A stretch of DNA of 64,000 nucleotides from Gyrodactylus bullatarudis (Eukaryota > Platyhelminthes > Monogenea > Gyrodactylidea > Gyrodactylidae): contig SSNU01000076.1 of the NCBI GenBank assembly GCA_012064415.1, forward strand, positions 92,523-156,522, written 5' to 3'. Both the position numbers and the translations under genes were made by a program. Each line of letters opens with the position of its first letter. Positions within the stretch are counted from its first letter, which is position 1. Shown piece by piece: positions 1-11,400 of this stretch. The notes beneath the pieces are model-generated. The model made no database searches, was not told the origin of the DNA, and worked only from the letters and a program-made list of their open reading frames with translations.

Positions 1-3000
1 TCACAAGGACAGTCTCCAATTCTCTGATGACAGGCTTCGGCTATGGACTGCATAACACCAGCATTGATCAAGGAATGAACAAATGCCGTCTCAGGAATTC
101 CTATGAGAGAATTTTTAGAGAATTCCTATGAGAGAATTTTTAGAGAATTTCTATTAGAAATTTTCTAATCTTTAGTGCTTTATATTCAGAGGTGTCAACA
201 TTTCTCACCCATTCAAGAAACTCTAACCCATCTTTCTATTACCATTATCTACTCTTTGACTCCATTTTTGAATGATCTATCAAGTTTAAAAATAATAATT
301 TCTTATATTAGAGGAAAACTTGATTATTCCTCGACCCTTCTTAAATCTGAACTTGATTCAAAAATCTAAGCCCTCTGTTTTGGGATCTAACATTTTTTGA
401 AAAGTTTATCCATGGTATTCCGTAAACATTGCTGAGTTTACGTTTTAATGAGTTTGGATTTTCTGCAGTAGCTCATGATGTTGTGTAAATGCGACATGGA
501 GTACCGCAGCTCACTATTAGTTTAACCCTTTCGGTGCCGATAGACATATATGTCCATTTTATAATTTTTTTGAACCCTCATAACTCTGGATCAATTAAAG
601 TTTTAATTGAGGCCCACAATGTGAACTTGCATTAGTAATATTTTTGGCCAAATAACTTGGTATCTTCATAGCTAAATTTTGGTTTTCATAAATATTGTGA
701 AATAGTCTCGGTACTGTTGATGAAAAATATAGGAAAATATCTATGACCCTGGGAAGTAGGTTTTCAAAGAACCGTTTTAAACAAAAATTAATCTTTTGAA
801 AAAAATCCACTCTCTTTAAACTAGTATAGCACGAGTTTGACGACTGATAGAGCCAAGATCTTTGCGTATTCCAGGAGATTAATCAATTTCCTATCAAATG
901 GATGGTGAACAAAGTATTTTCTGAGGCTTGAATGAATAATAATGATCTGTTTCCAATGAAGAACTCATTGTGAGGATTCAGAAGACAAGTGAATATTTAG
1001 TGATAAAGCTTATAATTCACCGGATCTCATCAGATTCTTACACCGGCTAGATATACATGCAATTTTAAACCTGATAAAATTTTTGATAAAATCCTCTGAT
1101 TGGTTCAATCGGATTTGAGCACAATAAAGGGGGAAGGAATAATAATGAGTTGCTAAAATGACATGTGATAGAACTATCTTTTACTAAAATGATTCTAAAT
1201 TTTCTAATGACTAACCTCTCTCCAAAAGATTTCCGAATAATTCAAGGGAATTTTTCGAATTCTCCTGATCCAAAGTGGAACAATTCCAGCGTTCATTCTT
1301 CATCTGATGCTGACACTCAGCAACTGCTCGTTTCACGCCCATAATGACAGCTTCGAGAAGAGGTATATTAACCTTCATTTTAGCTGGCTTCTTCTCATTC
1401 GGATTAGTGTGCTGGTTATTCTGGAGGAATTGGCGCCATTGAAATCGACTCAAAAGTTTAGCGTAGGCTCTCAGTTGTTCGTACCACTGATTCGTCAGCT
1501 TTGTTAGGTCTAATTCACTCATGGGTGATTTCATAATCTCATCTGAAGCCTTGGAACTTGAGTCATCTTCCAGTTCATGTGAGTACGGAAGTTCATGTCG
1601 GTAGAGTACACTTATCAAGTTGTCCATTCTGGAATTAAATTATAATTTTTTCAGGTTTAATTTCTTGGGTTTCGTGAGATTTTTTTTCTTGGGTTACGCA
1701 GTCTTGATTTATATTATAGCACAATTGAAAAAATTATATACATTATAACCTAATGAATATTGTAGAGACTTGTGAGTGTACTTTAGTGGTCTGTCTAATT
1801 AAAAACGTTCAATAAATCTTAACGATGATAATCATGACTTCGGCTCCAAATGTATACAAACAAAGTCACTTTCACACGTAAAACCCTGAATGAATTAGCT
1901 TGATTTGGCGAAGGGAAACACACAAAGCTTTCGAGTCTAAGTGAAAATCATACACAGTGATTTGGGAATTGTATGATGCTGATCTTTGATCATAAATGAA
2001 GAGGGAAGAGGATGAAGAAACACAGATCCTATCCTGTATCTTTTAGCATAAACATTATCATTTGTCTTGAAGCTAATGTATTTAGCCTCTGATTAAAACT
2101 TGTGAAGATTTCTTTCAATTCGTTATTTCTTTTCGAAATAATAATAATACAGGAGGAAAAATACTGAATCAATCCCTACTATTTAGATTTGCGCAGTTTC
2201 CCTTGTAACTTCTTCCATTATTAATTCAAGAGAATCATTTGTTTTGTATTTTTTTTCGGGGAATGTTTGAGAGTATCCAAGATACTTAATTGAATCTTAT
2301 GAGTCATCTCCCTTTTTTTCTAATGCTTGACCTCTCTGTGGGTAGAGGAAAACCCTTCCCTTATAGCAATAACAACGTCATTTAATAACCTGAGCTTTAA
2401 AATACAAACAGTTGAATTCTCCTTGGTCTCTAATGAAGAGAAGCTGCAGATTCTCAAAGTAAATCAAAACACTAACAAAAAGTTAGTAACGACTAGGTTT
2501 TTATGAGGGCAATTACAGCATACAGAGCAATTACAATTGCTTTTCAATTCAATTCGAGAGAAGATTAAACTTTTCAAGGAAATTAAGCTTTAAAGTTGTA
2601 TATTTAATTGAACTAATTGTATCTGTATTTGTGAAGATATTCATTTCTTAGAGAATTTTTGAATGATAAATCTTGTATTTCACCTGTTCACAATAGACTC
2701 TTCCACGAGTTTGATATTTATACGTAAAAAATAGTGAGAAATTAAAAATCCTCTGACTGGATCAATGAGAATCTTAAGCATTACTCAGGGAGGAGGAGGG
2801 GGGAGAATTAATTTTAAAAATTGTTTTGAATAGGTAATCCAAAAAGAAGAAAATACTCAATGTTTTTATCTCTTTGTACGCCTGAATAATCAGTAATAAT
2901 GTGTAAAAATTGAATTTCAATCGTTTTTTGTCAGTATCAGTAAGATTAATATGAAAGGATTGAATACTACAACATAGGAACAAAGTTGATTTTACTTTGG

Positions 3001-3352
3001 AATTGTGGTCTTCGAGCTTCCATGGCTAAATTTTGATTCGATACATCGGTATTTTAAATTAAAATTAAGAATAATTTTCAAAGATTGAACAAGTAGAAAT
3101 TCAGTCCACCTATTTCCTATTAGATTCATTTAAAAAAAAACTAGGCACTCACTTCCAATTCTGACCATGTCTTTGACTATTCATGTGTATTCGTTCCAAA
3201 TTACTTTTAACCTCTCTCTTCTGATGGGTGGCTGGGAATAACCATGAAGGGCTTTTATGATATTTGTGATGATTAAACTCTCCTACATACCCACCATAAG
3301 AGGAGTCTATGGGGCCTAAATAAATGACCAAGAAAAGGGTCAGAAATTGCAT
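1..3352 (-). CDS. Wnt family secreted ligand, 5' part (cut by window edge)
   Basis: Three exons read on the minus strand: 3153-3352, 1216-1628 and 100 down to 1, which continues past the left edge. Phases agree (200 nt gives phase 2, then 413 nt gives phase 1). The start at 3352 opens with a hydrophobic signal peptide (MQFLTLFLVIYLG). Exon 2 holds the Wnt N-terminal signature: a run LLEAVIMGVKRAVAECQ, then ERWNCST and ELFGNLLERG. The last exon reads ETAFVHSLINAGVMQSIAEAC followed by CPCD, matching the conserved ETAF...AGV...C block of Wnts. Known of the family: secreted lipid-modified glycoprotein that signals through Frizzled/LRP. The lipidated serine and the C-terminal cysteine domain lie outside the window. 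The subfamily cannot be assigned. The spacer between the signal peptide and the first conserved block is long for a Wnt. Confidence 0.93.
95..144. repeat. 25-bp tandem duplication over the Wnt 3' splice site
   Basis: A 25-bp unit starting GAATTCCTATGAGAG occurs twice head to tail (95-119 and 120-144), with a degenerate third start at 145. On the minus strand each unit contains the acceptor CTCTCATAG before the Wnt exon, so the splice acceptor itself is duplicated. Use of the distal copy would add 25 nt and shift the frame. Confidence 0.9.
101..1215. other. Wnt intron, with a copy of dispersed repeat family I (961-1050)
   Basis: No exon seen. Positions about 961-1050 are the inverted counterpart of 32575-32665 in a vinculin intron: both carry a shared core with TCACAATGAG or its complement, TTCACTTG...CTGAATCC and a CCGG-flanked end. 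The rest is unremarkable AT-rich sequence. Confidence 0.7.
1629..3152. other. Wnt intron, no further feature seen
   Basis: AT-rich sequence between the first two Wnt exons. Short ORFs here lack codon structure or recognisable motifs. No palindrome of the kind seen in other long introns was noticed. Confidence 0.6.
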
Positions 3353-4185
3353 TCCGAGTAAAATTCCTCTCCAACTGCTATAAAGTATCAGATTCAGTTG
3401 GCATGTATTTGATAGTCATAAAAATGAATAGAGTTAAATGAGCGTCATTCAAGTGTACCAAGAGTGTATTGTACAGGAAAAGGATTCTGATTGGCTGGAA
3501 AGTAATTTCAATACACGTAATTCATCTGTGCATTGTTTGATGCTGACTTGTAAAGAACAGCTTCTCTCATTGGACCATTTAAAAGTATAGTCGGAATGAA
3601 GCTGAGTATTATTAATCAAAATTGAGTTTATCCAGTTTATGAAAACTTTAATCTTGACGAGAGAAATGTATTGCCCTTGTCAGTTGAAGATACATTTGAA
3701 AATTATCGATAGTTATTCGAATGAATCATAAAAATTTGTACTTTTCATTAAAAAATCATACAAAACTATCAAGTGTTTCAATAACTTACAGAGTTTTCCT
3801 ATGAACTTTACCAGGTGATAGGAAGTAATCTTTAGAAACGACCCATGTTCGAAACTCTATTATCAGGTTGAGTAAAAAATTATGGAATTCATAGTTAAAC
3901 TATATTTTTTTCGATTGAATTTGATACTAAACAAGGGAGACACCAATCTAAGGAGAGATTATCACCTGTTTAGGTCTTTACATAACCTCTTGAGGATAAA
4001 TCTTTCACCTCAAAATCCGAAGATTTCTACTTTTTTTCACAAACCAAAGATATTTTCAATCTTTATCTACATATCAATGAGCTGTGAAAAAAACATTAAA
4101 AAATTATGTAGAAAAACTTAATGAAGACATAAACTCCATTATAATTTTGAACCAAGTAGTTCTTCAGGGAGCTGTTCGGCATAGA

Positions 4186-5122
4186 TTGACTATAACGTTG
4201 TTCACTTGCTACCTGATTGTGTTTTCTTCTGGCTTGTATTGGTCTATCTGTAGAAAAAAGAAAGGGGAGAGAAAGGTGTAGTATTTCTTAAAGAATAAGG
4301 ATTATAAAAATTACAGTGATTGTTATAGTAATCAGAATTATTAGAGTAATAACTCTGATAATATAATTCATCACTTGAAAGAAAATTAAAATTAAGATTA
4401 GAATAAAAAACATTTAGATTACTCTGATAAAAATAGTAATTAGGACTCACACAATATTTCGAATACATGTCGTATTCTTCTTCTGGCGTGAGATTTTTCA
4501 AAAAACTTGAGATACTGTAAGAATCACTGTAATTTTTATAATCCTTGCTCTTTAAGAAATACTAAACCCTTTTCTCCTCTTTCTACAAACAGACCAATAC
4601 AAGATAAAAATAGTAGTTAGGACTCACACAATATTTCGAATACATGTCGTATTCTTCTTCTGGCGTGAGAAAATTTCGAGATTCTTAAAGAAGACGGATA
4701 TAAATATTGGAAATTGTTGGTTAGAATTGATTGATTAAAGTTGAGAAGAAATCTGATTGGTTTAAGGTTTTGATTGGACAAACAAGGTCTTAAGTATCTC
4801 AAGTTTTTTGAAAAATCTCACGCCAGAAGAAGAATACGACATGTATTCGAAATATTGTGTGAGTCCTAATTACTATTTTTATCAGAGTAATCTAAATGTT
4901 TTTTATTCTAATCTTAATTTTAATTTTCTTTCAAGTGATGAATTATATTATCAGAGTTATTACTCTAATAATTCTGATTACTATAACAATCACTGTAATT
5001 TTTATAATCCTTATTCTTTAAGAAATACTACACCTTTCTCTCCCCTTTCTTTTTCTACAGATAGACCAATACAAGCCAGAAGAAAACACAATCAGGTAGC
5101 AAGTGAACAACGTTATAGTCAA
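4186..5122. mobile_element. Foldback element D with an inverted duplicated ORF
   Basis: Arms 4186-4516 and 4790-5122 are near-exact reverse complements of about 330 nt. The 270-nt spacer holds a partial, rearranged third copy (about 4530-4680). A solo, degraded copy lies at about 37573-37730 inside the vinculin gene. Flanking sequence starting AGTTCTTCA is shared between 4156 and the solo copy, so the mobile unit extends slightly beyond the left arm. This is a repeated unit, not a local hairpin only. Confidence 0.85.
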
Positions 5123-5125
5123 TAA
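4808..5125 (+). CDS. Y/N/S-rich ORF inside foldback D (unknown)
   Basis: An open frame of 105 codons beginning MKNLTPEEEYDMYSKYC. It has a long Tyr/Asn/Ser-rich middle and a basic end ARRKHNQVASEQRYSQ. The opposite arm carries the same frame on the minus strand (4244-4501, 85 codons), which diverges only at its end. I do not recognise the protein. The low-complexity body plus basic tail resembles the flank of a transcription-factor DNA-binding region, possibly a captured exon; that is speculation. Conservation of the frame in two arms only reflects recent inverted duplication and does not prove function. Confidence 0.3.
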   Translation: MKNLTPEEEYDMYSKYCVSPNYYFYQSNLNVFYSNLNFNFLSSDELYYQSYYSNNSDYYNNHCNFYNPYSLRNTTPFSPLSFSTDRPIQARRKHNQVASEQRYSQ

Positions 5126-5487
5126 ACTCCAACGCTGAAATAATATTCAATGAATATCACAAAAGATACGAGTCTTTATCTTTTTAGTACGAATTAGCAT
5201 GGATTGCTCTGCTAATTGATACTGAAATTATTTATCAATGTTAAATTACCAAACACTTGGTCTATGCGATGCATTTTCCTCTGCCCTTTCATTACGAATT
5301 AGCAGAGTAATCCCTGCTGATTTATACCTGAGTACGAGTTAGCAGTTTAGTACGAATTTCTGATTTCTAAAAATTTTAATTTTCCTTCATAAGGTTCTGG
5401 GGGCTATAGAATGTTACAAATGAAAATGGTGAAAATGTTTTTATTAAAAATATAAAATCTAAAATAAAGGAAATTTGAAATAATAAT
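5123..5487. other. Intergenic spacer with recurring ACGAATTAGCA motif
   Basis: Between foldback D and the otopetrin stop. The words ACGAATTAGCA, ACGAATTAGCAGAGTA and ACGAGTTAGCA recur at about 5190-5360, suggesting a decayed short repeat. It would lie just beyond the 3' end of otopetrin. Confidence 0.5.
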
Positions 5488-8400
5488 CTAAGAATTTTCA
5501 TCAAAATTGTAAGCATTCGTCCAAATATCCGAAAGGCACACAGTCGAATGAAACCGGAAGAATATTATTAATGGAAGAAGTGTATGGGTTATGATACCCC
5601 AGACGATATTCGTATAATAATGAGAATGAATTATGTTCATACTTGCTTGTCGGACCTCAAAAATGTTTACAATCCACATGGCGAGGTTGATGATTAGTAG
5701 CAGGACTACAAGGGTCCGACCCGGCTTATTGATTATGTGCTCAGCATTTTTGGCACATCTCCGTGAAGCTTCCAGTATGAGGAATACCTTAAAATAAAAT
5801 TTTTATTGCATAGGTAATCTTTGATATCATTTTTTATTTGGGCAAACGTGGAGAGCATTTTAAGAATAAAAAGGATGCCGAAAATTAGAGGAATAAGCGC
5901 TTTATTTCAGGCATACTCATCAGCCTCTTACATACCAAATATATACTAAAACACAAAGAATTAAAAACTTGAATCTGATTGGCTCTCTCTGTTAATCCGG
6001 GTGGAGAATATCTGACATCACATGGTTTCATTGATTTCTTTGTGTTTTAGTATATATTTGGTATGTAAGAGGCTGATGAGTATGCCTGAAATAAAGCGCT
6101 TATTCCTCTAATTTTCGGCATCATTTTTATTCTTAAAACTTTTATTATTAGGAAAAAAATTATTTGCTTTCCTAATCTGAAATCTGTGGTAGAATTGTTA
6201 AATCTTAAGTAAAGTTCTTTTTCATCCTCGATAGAATGGATTCGACCGGAAAAATATAACAGAACCTTTTCAGTATAAGCAAAATATCTTATTTACTGAA
6301 AAGTACGGGTATATTATATTTAACGAGACTCAAGTCTATTGTAAAGAGTATGTAACGAACCTGTGTCATTGATTGAATCATTTCCATGACTGCCTTTATA
6401 GCGAACATCTGAGCACTGTAATTACTGATACTTGCGACCTCAAGAGCCGGAATGAGGAGGAATAAATCATAGAATAATATTCCTATCATACCAATGAGTA
6501 GAAGGTTATCATCAAAAGCAACTTCCTCCGTTAATGGGTTAAACTTGAGACGACGCATTTGAAATAACACCGCGAAGCAGGTCACCAGACTTATACACAG
6601 CAATGTTAGTTCAGTCCCCTATGATGAGATAATTGAGAAAATCAATCGAATTGATCAAATTTGAGAACTTCTTGAGATAAATTGTTGGGAATGATTTTCA
6701 CTTTTCTCTCCCCTGTTGCTACTTATTGGAGAGTTTTGGTGTTTTTTTTCAGCTTGCATTTTATTCTTATTTTCTTTTTTGTAGTTATAGAAGAAAAAGT
6801 TTTATTCACCAAATGTACATTTCTTTACGGTTCATCGGTAGTGACACATAAATAATGAAGTTTAAAATTCATTGAAAATAATAGTTTACAAATCTTTCAA
6901 AGAAGTATAGTAAAAGTTGAAAAATATAAAAATATAATGTGAGCTGAAAAATCACCAAAACTCTTCAATAAATAGCAACAGTGAAGAGAAAAGCTAAAAA
7001 GCTCACATAGGCCATGGTAATTGAAGATTATGAGAGTAATTTTTCTGAACACACAGGTTTGGTTTAAAGTGATTGATGAAGAATTTCTCCTGCTTATTTT
7101 AAATTATTAACTTGATGAACTTTTATCATTTTTTTAAAGTAATACCCCTCATGATGCTTCAAGAAATGTGCATATGGTTTCAAATATATTTCCCTCTTAT
7201 ATAATTCCAAAATATGAATTTAAGTGGTTACTCGGAAGTTTTTGATAAACAACGTGAATAACTAATCCATAATAAGATTTAGCATAGCACAATAAAAATT
7301 ATAAGCATGTTTTGAAATATTCTATTTTTCAAAATCAAATTAGAGAAATGGCAAAAAGCTAGCAATGATTTATAATTTTAACCAACTATAATTGTAGCTG
7401 TCATTAAAAAATTAGTTCAGTCGGGTTTATAAATTTAATTTTTACAGTTTTTCGCTACCTCGTTGAGTAAAAACCTTTGATTGAATAAGAGAACCTGTTA
7501 TCTATTGATCATAACAAATTTGAAGCCATTTCTTCATCAAAGTAAGATTTCAATTTGAGTTTGAATAGAAGAAAAACTCACTTGATACAAAAGAATAGAT
7601 TTCCTCTGTGGAGATTTTGAGCCAGTGTTATCAATGACAAAAAACAATGAGATTGCCACCAGGGTTACAATCAGCAACAATAGACCCACGAATAATCCTC
7701 TGTGAGATTTGTGACACTCGGAGAATTGAAACTCAGTGTTGTTTGGAATGATTCTCTGATTTTTCGGATGCTTGTCCTTGTGACCGACACGTTGGAAGAT
7801 TTTGAAGAAAACTGCACCAGATATTAGTGAGTACTCCACAGCACATGGAATCAAATAAGGCTTCAGATTGTTAACAACTGAATGACATTCTAAAGAAAAA
7901 GAATCATTAATGAACCCTGCAATTAAAAAGAAATTCTCAATTAAAATTACTCAAAATTAGAATTTGATAAAAACCAATCAGAGTATTATTTTTCTTTTTT
8001 AAGGCAATCCTTTTCCAATGCATTATTTATTACAGTATTAGAACCAAAGGAATTGCATTTACAATGCTAGATAGATCTGCTTAATCAACCACCACTGTTT
8101 GTTAATCTCTCAAGATTTTAGTGTATTTTAGTAGGAATAGAACATGAATAGACCAAAAATATATCAACAATTTTATGGGAGTCTCTTTAACAGGGGTCGC
8201 CAATGTGTTTCGCAACTGACTGTATCTACCACTCGATTTACTGGATCAAAATCATTACACAAAGCCATGTATCGTTTAGCGCTTCCTACATGAGATAAAA
8301 ATATAAATTTTTTGGACTCTTGAAATCAAAAGACAAATTAAGAATGCATTTAAAACGTTTAAAATTAAAACATTTCCGAGATTCTGGCTAGCTTTTTACA

Positions 8401-11400
8401 ATGATTAAAATAAAATATGTCCGTGTAGGAGTTAGTTTTTGATAATCTTTCTCATAGATCATTTAAATCATAAAACTTACCTTGTACATAAGTTGTATTC
8501 GAGTGAAGGGAATGGTTCTTTTCCATTTCCTGGTGATTATGATTCTTGTTGTGTTCAACAATCTCCTCGATGACTGTTTTGAACCATTGGCACAAATTTG
8601 TAACTGCCATATGACTCAGAATAAAACGTATGAAAAAATTTTGCCGGCCGAATGAAATCTATTCAGAAAGGAAATGATATTTTGACTTGGATAATCTCGA
8701 GTAGATAAATTAAACACAATAGCTGAAAAATTCTTGAGAAAGCTAATCTTGATGAGTTTGGTAATTTATTAGTTTTACAAAAAATCTTTGAAACCCGAAA
8801 AAAATTTCCAGTTAGCTCGATTTTTCCATTTTCATGAACTTTAACATTATTTTTTAGGATCTCCATTAGACATTAGAAATGGAATTAGAATTTAGGAAAC
8901 ATCCCATTATCCTGTGAAAGTCTGCTCCCTATCTAACGACCAATTTTATTTTGGAAATTAATGAATTAAGATGATCCGCTCAAATTAAAGGTTCTATAAA
9001 AATTAAAATAACGTTTGATCCCTCATACACCTTGAGATACACCTATGTTGGAGTATTTCTAAATACATTTTCAAACTTAGCTTCAAATTCTGAAAATATT
9101 TGTGTATTCGGCTAAACATCTTTAGATGAAGAGCGGTTCTCTAATGAGCATTCTTGAGCAGCTATACTTCTTTTTGCAGATTAAACACTCGTTATTAAAA
9201 TCATCCAACTTTTTAACAAACTTCCAGATAAAACTTTTAGGCATCTTGTATAACTCTATGTACAGATTATTAATTTGAATTTTAAATTATGAAAAAAAAT
9301 TATTTTATTATAACAAATTCTCCAATATTTTTTTAAAAAACGTTCAGCATTAATATTTAGGCAATTAGTGAGTAGGTCAGCATCAGCTTTTTGCCAACCT
9401 CTAACTCATACTTAGAAAAATGGAAACTTTAAATTAAAAATTTCACAAAATTTTGTTTTTCAGTTTTCTCCTTGCAATATTGTGACTTTTCAATAATACT
9501 TTGAAAGATTTCTGGTTGAGATTTTTGTCAAAAATCATAAATTACCCAATTCATCCAGAATGGCTGGGCCCTAATCTGAACCTTTTTCTCAATAGATTCA
9601 AGCGATATCTATTGGAAAATTTACTTTAACCAGGTTAGGAAGACTTATTGATTGCAAAATTTTGTTGACTATTTTCTCTTATAGTTTGTATGAAACAGGT
9701 TTCTTCAGCAGTACAATTTTTAGTATTTGTAAGTGAAGGAAAAAAGCACAACGAAATCTTGTGTGTATTACTTTATTGCTAAGGAATATTTTTTCAGAAA
9801 AGTCAGCATTGTGTGAAATAATAAATAAAAACGTGTCTACTTTTCTAGCCAGTGTGAGAAGGTATCCAAGCTCAAGATAGAAGCATCAACTAGAGCTTAT
9901 AGTTGACATAAAGATCAGATTTTATTTATTTTTCTCGAATAAAACGTTCGATTTTCCGCAATGATCAAGAATTTCTGTGAACTTCTCTGGCCAAATTTTA
10001 ATTGGTCATCTAATCTTGGTCCGAAATTTCAGCATCGAAAGGCTTTAATTCTTGGAAAACCACAATAAATTCAAACTAATGAATAGTGCAGCGGCTATAC
10101 TTACAAAGGTTAACTAGAAATATTTAGTTCTAGGAGATCTGGTAATACACCTAGTTAATATGAAGATGGGAATTAATGATTTTTACAAAACTCTTAATTT
10201 TTTCATCAAGAAATCGAACTCGATCAAGATTTTTTGGAATCTAGATCATGAGGCCTTCTTCCAGAGTACGGAGAAAAAATTTTTAGAAAAAATCAACTTA
10301 AAAAAAATATGGCAAATTTGAAATTTTGAAGAAGCGCCAAATTCCCATTTTTTGAACTTTGTGTTGAAAATTTTTGCTGATTTCAATGTGAGAGAGTGAT
10401 CAAAAGTTTATTTTTAGAATTACAATAAAACCGAATGTCATCATAAAAGTGTATCAAAAGGGAGAGAAAATAACAAATCCTTAATCTTTTTTGACACTTC
10501 TTAAATCAATATACACGATATATTTACAAAAGTTATATCAAAATTGACAAATCATTGATCAGTCTTAGTGAGAATTGACATAACTTAACCAATAGTAAAT
10601 CAGAATTGCTTATAATTGTAATTAGACTAAAATTATGGTCAAATAATAATAGAAAATTGATAATCATAATAGAAGATTTATATTCTAAAAAAATTCTGTT
10701 TGAATATTTTAGAACTTTTTCTGCCAATGAGCGAATTCTTTTTCTCTTCTGTCAATCTTCTTTTTTGCGACAAACAAATAATGATTCAATTTCAAAAGTT
10801 TTCTGCTCTTCAATTTCGCAAAAATTAAACTTCAAGTTATATGTGGCAGATAGATTTTCATTCTAGAACACTTCAGGTATAAAATTTGAAATATCCTGGT
10901 TCTGATTCAATGATATGCTCGCATGGAAATCCATCGTGAACCATAAATTTACATGAGCACAAATTATTATTTATATTCACAATGTTCTATAAAGAGTTTG
11001 AATTGTCTTTTCCAACTCTGAAAAAATTATTTTCCTCTGTTTGCTGGACCAACTATTTTTTTAATTGGTCGAACAATAGCTCTAATTTTTTTCAAAGTAA
11101 GGATGGAATGTACGTTTATTGCTTAGATGGAGACTGTCATTTAGGCATTGAAGAAGGAAAGTCCAAGTGTCCTGATATTCCGAATAAGCTATTTGTACTG
11201 CTATCGGAAATATCTCGTTATTAGCATCAAATCATGTTGCAGTCAGTAAGACATATGGAGTGTTGCCTTTAAAAACCACCCATCTAGTCTAATTACAATT
11301 ACGATTACAATTAAATGTGTGAGTGTTAAATTAACTTCAAGTTTATCACATCCTAATAATAGGCAATTCTGATTTACTATTGGTTAAATCTGATAAAAGT

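Larger units (their letters stand above)
5857..6142. mobile_element. Foldback MITE E in otopetrin intron 5, with two hammerhead-like copies
   Basis: Arms of about 105 nt (5857-5961 and 6037-6142) are almost perfect reverse complements around a 75-nt loop. It lies wholly inside the intron 5788-6360. Each arm, read outward on its own strand, contains a hammerhead-like sequence. Confidence 0.9.

Noticed and set aside
5190..5360. CRISPR-like or satellite array from the recurring ACGAATTAGCA words
   Set aside because: Only three or four imperfect, irregularly spaced occurrences in an animal genome.
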